64,000 nt of DNA from Cellulophaga sp. RHA19 (GTDB taxonomy: Bacteria > Bacteroidota > Bacteroidia > Flavobacteriales > Flavobacteriaceae), in the NCBI RefSeq assembly GCF_002813425.1, contig NZ_PHUL01000001.1, forward strand, positions 2,983,001 through 3,047,000, in the 5' to 3' direction. Below, one piece after another: positions 1 to 9,258 of this stretch (the stretch's first letter is position 1; every line of letters begins with the position of its first letter). The position numbers and the translations under genes were made by a program. The notes beneath the pieces are model-generated. The model was not told where the DNA came from, did not search any database, and saw only the letters and a list, made by a program, of their open reading frames with translations.

Positions 1-499
1 TTAATTTTTTCTTATAAAACACAAAAAAAATACAATTACAACTAGACTTCTACGAGTAACACACTATATACGTGCATTTATTAAAAATAGTTGTCAAAAA
101 AATATATTTAGATTCAATTAACTGAAAAACAGAATTTTAAAAATTAATTATATTCATTTTTCTACAGTTTTAATTATAAAAAACGAAAAATAATCGGTTT
201 ATTTTACTAACTATCAAATTAACATATTAATTTATTCTTTTATGAAGTTAATATATAGCCTATGTAAGTAAAAAGGGAAGGTTTAGATAGCTTATAAAGA
301 CATACAGCTGTTATTATGCTGTAAAAGACTAAGTATATTCTGCCTGTTTCGTATACTAATTCTTTAATTTAGGGTATAAACAACAAGTATACTTTTAATA
401 AATTAAAAAGTAAAACACCATTAACCAACAATCAAATAAAAAACAATACTAATGGACTTAGCATAGATTGGTTAAAAAACTATTATTTTAAACTTGAGT
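1..499. other. Intergenic region, no gene recognised
   Basis: This AT-rich stretch holds no open reading frame that I would call a gene on either strand, and no tRNA-like fold was recognised. It is bounded on the right by the terminator of the cytolysin-like gene. The left edge is cut by the window, so a promoter or a gene end may lie here that cannot be judged. Confidence 0.5.
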
Positions 500-535
500 A
501 AAAAAAAAACTGGGCAATAATTAAATTGCCCAGTT
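500..535 (-). terminator. Rho-independent terminator of the cytolysin-like gene
   Basis: A perfect 11-bp stem (508-518 with 525-535, AACTGGGCAAT / ATTGCCCAGTT) with a 6-nt loop is followed, on the minus strand, by a run of T (A-run at 500-509 on plus). It lies about 130 nt beyond the stop codon of the leftward cytolysin-like gene, giving that mRNA a fairly long 3' tail. Confidence 0.8.
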
Positions 536-664
536 AAACTAACTCAATTCTGTATAATTATTAACAGTTATTAAGACCATTACATAATTAAATGTAATCA
601 TAAGTAGGAAGCAAAATTTGAGAATAATTTAGAGCTAGTTATTTAGATGTATTTTATTGAATAC

Positions 665-2623
665 TTAAAGACTAAAAATTGGAGAATAATCACCCGTATT
701 ATTACCAGAAACAGTGTATTTTGTACCAGTTATATCAAAAAACACAGTTCTTAATTTATCTCCTAAATAAAAGTTAAAAGATGCACCTACAGTCTCTAAG
801 GGTATATTTTTAAATAAAACGTTTTTAGAATCTTTAATAGCATATACGTTTAATGGTAATACCGTTCCTTCTTCAGTATTTCCCGCTAAAAAGTAGACAA
901 TTCTTTTACCTAATTTGTCAAACGCTATTGTTATACTCTGGTCAGAATCTTCTTCTTTTAAGTCATAAAATTCATTTAACAAAGCTCCTATACCTTCTGT
1001 ACCAAAACCTTCACTACTACCTGCTCTTCCTAATTTCTCTATAGAAAGGTCTTCTAAAGAGGTGAAATTTTCCCATGAATTTGAACTAACATATTTAAAC
1101 TGTAACCCGTTTTTTGATATTGCTAGAAACTGTTTTTCTTTATCTACACTGCTGTATTCTCCATTTTTTCTAAGATTTACAATAGCTCCTATACCATCAA
1201 ACTCTCCACTGTCTTTATCACCAGTAAAGAATGGGTATTCACCACCAAACAAATCAGTTACAGAAAAAGGACCTTCTAAAGCACCGTTAAAACTACGCAT
1301 ATATTTATCTCCAGAAGTATTTACAAGTATAAACTCTCCTTTATTGCGCTCAAAAGCTGCACCAACGCCTCCCATTTTATTTAAAATATTACCTCTCCAA
1401 TGCTTTGTTTGTATTGGTTCTCCATTATCAAAAAGAGGTTCGCAATTAGTTTCGTTATACTTTGTAGCAAGCTGCACACCAACTATTTGATTTGTATTTA
1501 CACTACGTACCACATAACTTATAGGTAATCCTGAACCTATGTTAGCACTCTTGGACAGTAAGCTAACTAGAGAGCTTAAATTTGTTTCGCCTATAGTAGA
1601 TATAGTAGATTCTGTATCACCACCAAAAGCAATAACTTTTACATTAACATTTTTTAGCTCTTTTAAATGGTTAACCTCTAACTCTGCCTTAACTTTAGTA
1701 CTAAACACACCAAAACTAGCATTAGCAGCTACGTTTAGCTCTTGGTAAGATGAGCTTGTTTCTATCAACATATAATAAACTCTACCATAGGTAACATCAC
1801 TAATATATGTTGCAGGATTATCTTCTTGTATATATTTAGCTAAATCTTCTGGTGTTACCGTGTCTGCAAATAAATCATCCTTACTAGTTGGCAAATTCAT
1901 AGACATAGTGTAAAACGTTTGTTTCAACTTTACCAAGATTCTATTTTTATTGTCTCCGTTTTTAAAGTCAAAACTAGCACCTGCTTTTACAAAGGCAGAT
2001 TTTATATCTAACCCCATACTAATAGCTAAAGCCTCTCTACTTTGCACTTGTTCATACTCAAAAGTAAAATTTGCTGGCGTTACATCTGGTGATGCTGCTA
2101 TTATCTGGTTCATAGCATCTTGTATACTACTTTTAGACACCACATCTACAGTTACATTACTAGATATGTTACCATTTACCAAATCATAAGACACTGTTCC
2201 TCCAGCTCTATCAACTGCTATTACGTCTGGAGTTGTATTTTTAAGTGTTTTTCCCTGTAACAAGCTACCTGGATAAATTATTTTAGCATTTGGACTAAAT
2301 AATGGAAAACCATCTTCTCCACCAGATTCCCTTTTTAAATCATAAGTAGTTGTTGTGCAACTCCAGTTTTCTATAGTTGAGTTACCCTGATCGTCTGTTG
2401 TAGTAATTGCTTGCTCACTTTGTGTAGAAGAAACCTCTATCTGTTGTTGTATTGGATCTTCTAAATCTTCACCAACAGCAAGAACAGCATTAAAACTACT
2501 CTTTTCGGATTCGTTATCTTTTTGCGAAGAATCATCTTCCTTACTACAAGACAACAATGATGTAAATAGTATTAAAAACATTAGTAGGTTTGTTTTAATA
2601 CTATATGAATGCATTTGCTTCAT
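665..2623 (-). CDS. Cholesterol-dependent-cytolysin-like (CDCL) surface lipoprotein
   Basis: A 652-residue lipoprotein with signal peptide and lipobox LLSC (Cys26), followed by SKEDD. That pattern resembles the Bacteroidota lipoprotein export signal, so surface display is inferred. Residues ~90-400 match the thiol-activated cytolysin core: IIYPGSLLQG, the LPTSKDDLFADTVTPEDL region, DVTYGRVYYMLIETSSS, the AFGGD strand and LPISYVVRSVNTNQIVGVQL. No tryptophan-rich undecapeptide typical of the cholesterol-binding domain 4 is present. Instead, residues ~405-652 hold about four related repeats (GVGAAFE, GIGAIVN, GIGALLN, VGASFNF) with a hemopexin-like look. Family knowledge: oligomeric beta-barrel pore formers. 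Target and partner are unknown. It is transcribed divergently from a TPR-HTH regulator. Confidence 0.85.
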   Translation of the reverse strand: MKQMHSYSIKTNLLMFLILFTSLLSCSKEDDSSQKDNESEKSSFNAVLAVGEDLEDPIQQQIEVSSTQSEQAITTTDDQGNSTIENWSCTTTTYDLKRESGGEDGFPLFSPNAKIIYPGSLLQGKTLKNTTPDVIAVDRAGGTVSYDLVNGNISSNVTVDVVSKSSIQDAMNQIIAASPDVTPANFTFEYEQVQSREALAISMGLDIKSAFVKAGASFDFKNGDNKNRILVKLKQTFYTMSMNLPTSKDDLFADTVTPEDLAKYIQEDNPATYISDVTYGRVYYMLIETSSSYQELNVAANASFGVFSTKVKAELEVNHLKELKNVNVKVIAFGGDTESTISTIGETNLSSLVSLLSKSANIGSGLPISYVVRSVNTNQIVGVQLATKYNETNCEPLFDNGEPIQTKHWRGNILNKMGGVGAAFERNKGEFILVNTSGDKYMRSFNGALEGPFSVTDLFGGEYPFFTGDKDSGEFDGIGAIVNLRKNGEYSSVDKEKQFLAISKNGLQFKYVSSNSWENFTSLEDLSIEKLGRAGSSEGFGTEGIGALLNEFYDLKEEDSDQSITIAFDKLGKRIVYFLAGNTEEGTVLPLNVYAIKDSKNVLFKNIPLETVGASFNFYLGDKLRTVFFDITGTKYTVSGNNTGDYSPIFSL

Positions 2624-2981
2624 AATATATTATTTTAAGATTTGAGAGGACAAAAATAATTTTTTACAAGCTCTTAAACATCAAATATACAATGGACAAA
2701 GTATGGACACGTATATTAAAAACTATACAAAACAAAGGACGTACAATATGATTTTATAAGAGCCAAAACAAACTCGTATCCTATAAAAATCAATAGGTTA
2801 AGTCAAAAATAAAAGTTTAAAAACCTCTTAATAAAAATCAAAAAATATATGGACAAATGAAGAATAATAGATTTTTATATATTTAAATTTTTAAAAAAAT
2901 TAATATCTTAGATGCAAAGAAAGAAGGTAAAGTCCCCAATTATTTTATTCTTTATATAATTAACTTTATCAGAATTAACTT
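2624..2981. other. Divergent intergenic region between cytolysin-like gene and TPR regulator
   Basis: This 358-nt gap contains no gene. It must hold the promoters of the two divergent genes. A clear -7 element for the leftward gene is at 2651-2658. For the rightward gene only an imperfect TATCTTAG-like box near 2905-2915 is visible. The tract ATGGACA/TATGGACA recurs several times between about 2690 and 2860, which could be regulatory, but the pattern is loose. Confidence 0.5.
2651..2658 (-). promoter_or_regulatory. -7 element (TATTTTTG) for cytolysin-like gene
   Basis: Reads TATTTTTG on the minus strand, matching the Bacteroidota TAnnTTTG consensus, 27 nt before the ATG at 2623. No convincing TTG -33 element lies at the usual 19-20 nt spacing, so the promoter may be weak or activator dependent. 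Confidence 0.6.
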
Positions 2982-4859
2982 ATGAAAACCATATTAATTA
3001 CCTTTTTGGTAATAAGTGTTACAACTTTTTCTTTTAGTCAAAATAATCAAAAAATAGATAGCTTAAAAAATGTTTTACAAACTGAAGTATCAATAACTCA
3101 AAAATTAAAAATACTAGACAGTTTACATTCAAATCTTAAGTATAGTAATCCAAAGTTATCTTTAAAATACTCCTTAGAGGCATATAATTCTGCTAAATTA
3201 ATATCAGATAAACCCAAAATAGTTTCTAGCGCATACAATAGTGCACTGGTATATAAAGTAATTCACAAATTAGATTCTTCTGTCTATTATCATAAAATTG
3301 CTATGTCACTAGCAAAGGAACTTAATGATGATGTAAGCTATGCTAAAGGCCTTAATGAGTTAGCTGATATTGAAAGGCAAAACTCTAATTTAGATAGGTC
3401 TTTAAAAATGTTTAACAAGGCCAAAGATATTTTTAAAAAGAATAATAAAACAACACTTTACAGCAATTGTATTGGTAATATAGCTAGTGTTTACCTAAGT
3501 AAAGGTCAGTATAGATTATCTCAAAAAATGTATATGGAGTCTTTAGGTATTTTAGACTCTATAGGAGAAAATAGCGTATCTAAAGCAGATATTACTGCCA
3601 AAATTGGTGAAATACAAAATCGTATTGGTAATTATAATGAAGCCATCACATATTACAATAAAGCTCTTGAAGTATATAAGTTAAAAGATGATAGTAATTG
3701 GATGTGTAATATGTACCTGCAAATAGGAACTGCTTTTGTTAATTTAAAAAGGTTTGATAAAGCTATTATAAATTTTACAAAGAGTTTAAAAATAGCAGAA
3801 GATCAAGGATTAGTATCTAATCAAGGTTTACTATATACCAACATTGGATCTGTATACAGAGAGTCTAAACAATTTGAAGAATCTAAAGTATACTTAGAAG
3901 AAAGCTTAAGGTTTCATGAAAGAGAAGGCTTTTTATATAACTATATAGATGTTTTAAAAGAACTAGGAAAGTTATATATAGATTTAGGTGAACCAAAACA
4001 AGCCATTATATACCTAAACAAAGCTATAGAAAAATCTAAACCTATTAAAAGGCTAGACTATTTAATGGAGAATTACAAGTTACGCGCATTGGCTAATGAA
4101 CAGCTTGGTAAAAGCAACTTAGCTCTGAGTGATTTAAAAAAGCATCAAAAATTTAAGGATAGTATTTATAACTTAAAAAAAATACAACAGATTGAAGAAT
4201 TAAAAACTATATACGAAACTGAAAAAAAACAAACTCTACTAGCTCTTAACGAAGAAGAAATTAAAAACTTACAACAAAAAGATAAACTAAATACCTTAAC
4301 TATAAGTCTTTACGCTGCTGGTATGGTAGCTGTAATTTCTATTTCAATTATGCTGTTTTTTATATTTAAACACAGAATGAAGAAAAATATAAATAAACAG
4401 AAAAAACAAGATGAACTATATAGAAAAGAAATAGAGCACAAACAAAAAGAATTAGCTAGTTTAACAGTGCACTTAGTACAAAAGAACACGTTTACACAAG
4501 AACTTATAGATAATTTAAAGGAACTTAAAAATAACCCAGATAAATTTAAATTAGAGTTTAGACGTATATTAATGCTATTAAAAAAACAAACTGCAGACGA
4601 CAAAGATTGGGAATTATTTAAGTCTTACTTTGCAGATGTTCATAATGATTTTGATAATAAACTAAAAAAAATATACGCGGACATATCTGATAAAGAAATT
4701 AGACTTGCTGCTTTTTTAAGGATGAATTTATCTACTAAAGAAATCGCCGCTATTTTTAACGTACTACCAGACAGTATTTTAAAGTCTAAATATAGATTAA
4801 AAAAGAAGCTAAGTCTTAAACGAGAAGTAGATCTAAGTGATTTCTTAAATTCATTATAA
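2982..4859 (+). CDS. TPR-repeat sensor with membrane segment and C-terminal HTH
   Basis: 625 residues: signal peptide (1-19), tetratricopeptide repeats over roughly residues 40-390, a coiled coil, one transmembrane helix (~440-463), a second charged coiled coil and a C-terminal helix-turn-helix (IRLAAFLRMNLSTKEIAAIF, then SILKSKYRLKKKL). This is the architecture of Bacteroidota TPR/LuxR-like regulators. The periplasmic TPR part is thought to sense or bind a partner and the cytoplasmic HTH to bind DNA. It is divergent from the cytolysin-like gene, so control of that gene is plausible but not shown. There is no histidine kinase domain. Confidence 0.8.
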   Translation: MKTILITFLVISVTTFSFSQNNQKIDSLKNVLQTEVSITQKLKILDSLHSNLKYSNPKLSLKYSLEAYNSAKLISDKPKIVSSAYNSALVYKVIHKLDSSVYYHKIAMSLAKELNDDVSYAKGLNELADIERQNSNLDRSLKMFNKAKDIFKKNNKTTLYSNCIGNIASVYLSKGQYRLSQKMYMESLGILDSIGENSVSKADITAKIGEIQNRIGNYNEAITYYNKALEVYKLKDDSNWMCNMYLQIGTAFVNLKRFDKAIINFTKSLKIAEDQGLVSNQGLLYTNIGSVYRESKQFEESKVYLEESLRFHEREGFLYNYIDVLKELGKLYIDLGEPKQAIIYLNKAIEKSKPIKRLDYLMENYKLRALANEQLGKSNLALSDLKKHQKFKDSIYNLKKIQQIEELKTIYETEKKQTLLALNEEEIKNLQQKDKLNTLTISLYAAGMVAVISISIMLFFIFKHRMKKNINKQKKQDELYRKEIEHKQKELASLTVHLVQKNTFTQELIDNLKELKNNPDKFKLEFRRILMLLKKQTADDKDWELFKSYFADVHNDFDNKLKKIYADISDKEIRLAAFLRMNLSTKEIAAIFNVLPDSILKSKYRLKKKLSLKREVDLSDFLNSL

Positions 4860-4885
4860 AACACTTTTATTTGTTTAAGGTATTT

Positions 4886-4893
4886 TATCTTTG
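4886..4893 (+). promoter_or_regulatory. -7 element (TATCTTTG) before the DCC-family gene
   Basis: TATCTTTG ends 4 nt before the GTG at 4898. If used, the transcript would start at or next to the start codon and be nearly leaderless. It also overlaps the alternative upstream TTG-initiated frame, arguing against that start. Confidence 0.4.
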
Positions 4894-4897
4894 CCTT

Positions 4898-5305
4898 GTG
4901 GTAGTAGATAAAAAAATTATTCTTTTTGATGGCGTTTGCAACTTATGCAACAACGCTATACAGTTTATTATTAAACATGATAAAAAAGACCTGTTTAGGT
5001 TTGCAACATTGCAAGGAGAAACTGGCAAAAAACTTATTACAGAACGCAATATAAACACATCTAAAATAGACTCTATTATTTTAATAGAACCTAACATTGC
5101 TTATTACATAAAATCTACTGCTGCACTAAAAATTGGTCGTAATTTTGGAGGTGTTTGGATATTTTTATGGGTTTTAGAACAAATTCCTGTTGGTTTTAGA
5201 GATTGGGTATATAGTTATATTGCTAAAAACAGGTATAACTGGTTTGGAAAAAAAGATAATTGTATGATTCCTACTCCGGAATTAAAAGCTAAATTTTTAG
5301 ATTAA
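4898..5305 (+). CDS. DCC-family thiol-disulfide oxidoreductase (DUF393)
   Basis: About 135 residues with the family signature DGVCNLC close to the N-terminus and the downstream DLFRFATLQ, STAALKIG and IAKNRYNWFGK segments. The two cysteines of DxxCxxC are the predicted redox pair. The start is taken as GTG at 4898 because the only upstream alternative is a TTG at 4871 whose codons overlap a -7 promoter box, and homologues begin just before the KIILFDGVC strand. No partner is evident; it sits 38 nt after the TPR regulator. The substrate of this family is not established. Confidence 0.8.
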   Translation: MVVDKKIILFDGVCNLCNNAIQFIIKHDKKDLFRFATLQGETGKKLITERNINTSKIDSIILIEPNIAYYIKSTAALKIGRNFGGVWIFLWVLEQIPVGFRDWVYSYIAKNRYNWFGKKDNCMIPTPELKAKFLD

Positions 5306-5374
5306 TTAGCATCTAATTAATATTATTAATCAATTACTTAACTTAATTTCACCTAAATATATTAATCTTTTTTT

Positions 5375-6640
5375 ATGTACAGTTTAAATCAAATTTCATA
5401 TTCACTGCACGACTATTTAGTTGACTTTGGTTTAGATGATATTTACGCTAAATACCTAAACACACTAATACTTTTAGTTCTTTTAGTTATTGTTCTCTAT
5501 ATTTTTGATTTTGTTTTAAGAAAGATTTTTATTTCTGTCTTTGCAAAATTTACAAGCATATCTAAAACCAATTTTGATGACTTTTTGGTTAAAAATAAGG
5601 TACCAAGAAATGTTGCTCATATAGTACCTATTATTATTGCTTACAACGCTGTTCCATTGGTTTTTAACGGTTTCATAAAAGCACAAGGTGTAATTTTAAA
5701 AGGGTTAGAAGTTTTTGGTATTGTATTAACTCTATGGGTAGTTAGGAGTTTGCTTAACACTTTAAAAGATTTCTTTAAAACATTACCAAATCTAAAAGAC
5801 AAACCTATAGATAGTTACATACAAGTATTTATGATATTTTTATGGTCTATTGGTATTTTGTTAGCTATATCTATACTTACAGACATAGAACTTTGGAAAT
5901 TTTTAACTGGTTTAGGTACCGCCTCTGCTGTAATATTATTAATTTTTAAAGACACCATACTTGGTTTTGTTGCCAGTATACAAGTATCTATAAATGATAT
6001 GGTGCGTATTGGCGATTGGATTTCTTTTAATAATTACGGTGCAGATGGTGATGTTATAGAAATTAACCTTGCTACAGTTAAAGTACAAAACTTTGATAAT
6101 ACAATTACAACTATACCAACATACGCCTTAATTTCTGATTCTTTTAAAAACTGGAGAGGAATGACAAATTCTCCTGGACGTAGAATTAAACGTGCTTTAA
6201 TAATTAAGCAAGAGAGTATTAAATTTTTAGCTCCAAAAGATATTCAAAAATTAAAAAAAATAAGTCTCATAACAGAGTATATTGTTGGCAGACAAGAAAC
6301 AATTACAGAGTACAACCAAAGTAACAACATAGATAAATCTATCTTAATAAACGGAAGAAACCTTACTAACATTGGTCTTTTTAGAAAGTATGCAGATACC
6401 TATTTAAAAAATCATTCTGCCATAAATAAAGATATGATGGTTATGGTTAGGCAGTTAGCCCCTACTGCACAAGGTATACCTTTAGAGGTTTATGCTTTTA
6501 GTAGTGATAAAAGATGGGAAAACTACGAGTATATAATGTCTGATATTTTTGATCATTTACTTGCTGCTATTCCATTTTTTGAATTAGAATTGTTTGAGCT
6601 TCCTAGCAGCACAAACTTTAAAAGTACTTCTAAACCGTAA
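5375..6640 (+). CDS. MscS-family mechanosensitive ion channel (YbdG/MscM-like)
   Basis: 421 residues with about five hydrophobic segments in the first 210 residues, then the MscS pore helix and beta domain: GLGTASAVILLIFKDTILGF, the VRIGDWISF strand, GDVIEINLATVKVQNFDNT and TTIPTYALISDSFKNW. The sequence is closer to the YbdG type, with extra N-terminal helices, than to minimal MscS. It is an inner-membrane channel opened by membrane tension, protecting against hypo-osmotic shock. It follows the DCC gene by 69 nt and may be transcribed separately. Confidence 0.9.
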   Translation: MYSLNQISYSLHDYLVDFGLDDIYAKYLNTLILLVLLVIVLYIFDFVLRKIFISVFAKFTSISKTNFDDFLVKNKVPRNVAHIVPIIIAYNAVPLVFNGFIKAQGVILKGLEVFGIVLTLWVVRSLLNTLKDFFKTLPNLKDKPIDSYIQVFMIFLWSIGILLAISILTDIELWKFLTGLGTASAVILLIFKDTILGFVASIQVSINDMVRIGDWISFNNYGADGDVIEINLATVKVQNFDNTITTIPTYALISDSFKNWRGMTNSPGRRIKRALIIKQESIKFLAPKDIQKLKKISLITEYIVGRQETITEYNQSNNIDKSILINGRNLTNIGLFRKYADTYLKNHSAINKDMMVMVRQLAPTAQGIPLEVYAFSSDKRWENYEYIMSDIFDHLLAAIPFFELELFELPSSTNFKSTSKP

Positions 6641-6748
6641 ACTAGCTCAAAAGTTAACTTTACTCACTCTAAAGACCACTTTACAAACTATTAGTTTTTT
6701 TCAAGTATTGCTATTCTTAGGTTTACGCAACCTTAAAAACTAATATCT

Positions 6749-8776
6749 ATGAAAAAGCTACTTTATCTATTGTTACTAATTCCCATAGCAATAACTGCGA
6801 ACGACAAAAAAACTCCTTCTACCATAAAAGAGGTTACAGTTTACTTAAATGGAGCACAAATTACACGCACAAGTAATTTTACGCTTAAAGAAGGTACAAC
6901 CGAGTTAAAGTTTACTGGTTTATCTTCTAAAATTGATGAAAATAGCATTCAAATATCAGGGTTACAATCTGTTTCTATTTTAGCAATGGATTACGGTATT
7001 AACTATTTAGATAAGTTTATGGTAACTCCTGAAGCTACAGAATTACAAAATGAAGCCAAATTACTATCTAAAAAAATTCAACTATTAAAAAATAGAATAT
7101 CTGGTTTACAAGAAGAAGAATTATTAATTACCAAAAACAGACAAGTAAGCGCAACTACAGAAAATTTAGACCTAGAGAAGCTTAAACAAATAAGTACTTA
7201 TTACAGAAAACGCATTACTGAAATTAGAGATGAGATATTTACTATAAATAATGAAATAGAAAAAATAAGCACAACAATTAGAGATCTAAATTTACAAGTA
7301 AAAGAGCTTACAACTGGGCCTGCTATAGCGCAAGGAGAATTAATTGTTAAGTTTGATGCCCCTTTAGACATTAACATAAACTTAATTTTGTCTTATGTTG
7401 TTTCAGATGCTGGTTGGGTGCCAACTTATGATATAAAATCTAAAAATACAGCCAGTAATCTTCAACTTAAATACAAAGCTAATGTGTACCAAAACACAGG
7501 TAATGAGTGGAAGAATGTAAAAATTAATTTATCAACCGGAAACCCTATAAAACAAACAACTAAACCGGTTATAGACACTAAATATCTAAACTTTACAAAC
7601 GGGTACAATTACCAATCTAAAGCTATAAAAAAGAGTAAATATTATTACAATCCTTCAGTAAAAAAAGTAACAGGGGTGGTTACAGACGCATCCGGACAAC
7701 CTTTACCTGGCTGTACTGTTTTAATAAAAGGCACTAACATAGGTACACAAACAGATTTTGATGGAAACTACACCATAGCAACCCATACTGGGCGAGAATT
7801 ACAGTTTTCTTACATAGGAATGCAAACAACAGAACTACCAATTTATGCATCTATAATAAACACAAAATTAGATGAAGATAATGAAGCCTTAGATGAAGTT
7901 GTAGTTACAGGTTACTCTAGTTCTTTACAAGGTAAGGTAGCGGGCGTAAAAGTTAGAGGAACATCTACCCTAACTACAAATAAACCAGAATTGCCTTTGT
8001 ATATTGTAGACGGCGTGCCAATGGAAAATTTTATAGAAGGTGATATTGATGCCAACGATATACAATCTTTAGAAAAATTAAATGGAGTTTCTGCAACTGC
8101 TGTTTACGGTTCTAGAGCTACTAATGGTGTGATTGTAATTACTACTAAAAAGAGTACTACAGAAGACGATGTTACCAATACAACTTTTGCAATTAAAAAA
8201 CCGTATTCTATTAAGTCTGATGGAGATATAATAGCCATAGAAATTAATACCTTTAATTTAGATGCTACATACGAGTACCTTTCTATACCCGTATTAAATG
8301 AAAATGTTTTTTTAACTGCATCGTTTAAAAACTGGGAACAATACAATTTATTACCTGGTGAGGCTAACATATACTTTAAAGGTGGTTTTGCTGGTAAAAC
8401 GGTAATAGATCCATACAAAACAACAAAAGAAATGGTAGTTTCTTTAGGTGTAGATGCAGGTATTACAGTTACAAGAAAGCAAGATCGAAACTTTAAAGGT
8501 AAATCTTTATTTGGTAATAATCGTGTGTTAAACAGAGCGTATGATTTAGAAATTAAGAATAATAAAAGCACAGCGATTACCGTAAAGTTAATAGACAGGA
8601 TTCCGTTATCTGAAAATAAAGAGATCAAAGTAAGTGAAATAGAAACATACAATGCAAATTATAATGACGCTAAAGGTTTGCTAACGTGGAAAATAGATTT
8701 AAATAGTAAAGAAACACAAAAAGAACGTTTTTCTTACCAAGTTAAATATCCTAAAAACAAACATATCTCTTTATAA
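6749..8776 (+). CDS. DUF4139/MuiA-type protein with inserted SusC-like regulatory and plug segment
   Basis: 675 residues with a signal peptide. Residues ~25-120 match the N-terminal DUF4140 region (VTVYLNGAQITR), ~95-190 form a coiled coil, and ~200-300 begin the DUF4139 beta domain (SYVVSDAGWVPTYDIKS). Residues ~305-470 are an insertion with the sequence of a SusC-type TonB receptor N-terminus: carboxypeptidase-regulatory-like (GVVTDASGQPLPG, GTQTDFDGNYTI), then DEVVVTGY, LQGKVAGVKV, YIVDGVPM and TAVYGSRATNGVIVITTKK. DUF4139 then resumes (~480-675). No beta-barrel follows the plug. Function is unknown; it is probably periplasmic or outer-membrane associated. Confidence 0.85.
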   Translation: MKKLLYLLLLIPIAITANDKKTPSTIKEVTVYLNGAQITRTSNFTLKEGTTELKFTGLSSKIDENSIQISGLQSVSILAMDYGINYLDKFMVTPEATELQNEAKLLSKKIQLLKNRISGLQEEELLITKNRQVSATTENLDLEKLKQISTYYRKRITEIRDEIFTINNEIEKISTTIRDLNLQVKELTTGPAIAQGELIVKFDAPLDININLILSYVVSDAGWVPTYDIKSKNTASNLQLKYKANVYQNTGNEWKNVKINLSTGNPIKQTTKPVIDTKYLNFTNGYNYQSKAIKKSKYYYNPSVKKVTGVVTDASGQPLPGCTVLIKGTNIGTQTDFDGNYTIATHTGRELQFSYIGMQTTELPIYASIINTKLDEDNEALDEVVVTGYSSSLQGKVAGVKVRGTSTLTTNKPELPLYIVDGVPMENFIEGDIDANDIQSLEKLNGVSATAVYGSRATNGVIVITTKKSTTEDDVTNTTFAIKKPYSIKSDGDIIAIEINTFNLDATYEYLSIPVLNENVFLTASFKNWEQYNLLPGEANIYFKGGFAGKTVIDPYKTTKEMVVSLGVDAGITVTRKQDRNFKGKSLFGNNRVLNRAYDLEIKNNKSTAITVKLIDRIPLSENKEIKVSEIETYNANYNDAKGLLTWKIDLNSKETQKERFSYQVKYPKNKHISL

Positions 8777-8802
8777 TTTACAAACTTATTTAACATACAA
8801 TT

Positions 8803-9258
8803 ATGGTCATATTAATAATCCTATTTATAGCTATCGTCTTATTTTTCATTTTTAATTGGGCTTTAAAAAAAAGCAATAGAATTGCTTTAAAATATAAAAA
8901 AATTACTGCAATAGGACTATCTATTGTTTTTGCTCCATTAACATACATCTTTAGCATATATTGTTTTGTAGCAATAATTTCCTACTACCCTAAACATCAG
9001 TTTAATCAACAAAAATGGAACAACAATCCTGAGCAACGTTATGAGTTATCTACTGATATAATTGAGAGTAATATGCTAATTGGTAAAACTAGAACAGAAG
9101 TTATACAATTATTAGGTGAAGATTTTTATGAATACAACCCAGAACATATTGCTTATATATTGGGGTTTAAACCTGGTATTTTTAGTATTGATACAGACGC
9201 ATTAGATATTATTTTTAAAGACAATATAGTTATAAAAGTAAAACAGCATCAAACTTAA
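8803..9258 (+). CDS. Small membrane protein with SmpA/BamE-like C-terminus
   Basis: 151 residues with two N-terminal transmembrane helices (~3-20 and ~32-58). The soluble C-terminal half (MLIGKTRTEVIQLLGEDF, then FKPGIFSIDTDALDIIFKD) resembles the SmpA/OmlA (BamE) fold, in which a short helix pair precedes a three-strand sheet. It lacks a lipobox. The stop codon lies inside the loop of the following terminator. It starts 26 nt after the DUF4139 gene and probably shares its transcript. Function unknown. Confidence 0.7.
   Translation: MVILIILFIAIVLFFIFNWALKKSNRIALKYKKITAIGLSIVFAPLTYIFSIYCFVAIISYYPKHQFNQQKWNNNPEQRYELSTDIIESNMLIGKTRTEVIQLLGEDFYEYNPEHIAYILGFKPGIFSIDTDALDIIFKDNIVIKVKQHQT

Noticed and set aside
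1..664. tRNA or small RNA in the left-hand gap
   Set aside because: No cloverleaf or conserved T-loop was recognised by eye; only the terminator of the cytolysin-like gene is supported.
4871..4897. Longer N-terminus of the DCC-family protein starting at TTG
   Set aside because: The extra nine codons overlap a good -7 promoter box and homologues start near KIILFDGVC.
8104..8652. Long minus-strand open frame inside the DUF4139 gene
   Set aside because: It lies wholly within a well-supported gene in another frame and has no recognisable domain; it is a shadow of the real coding sequence.
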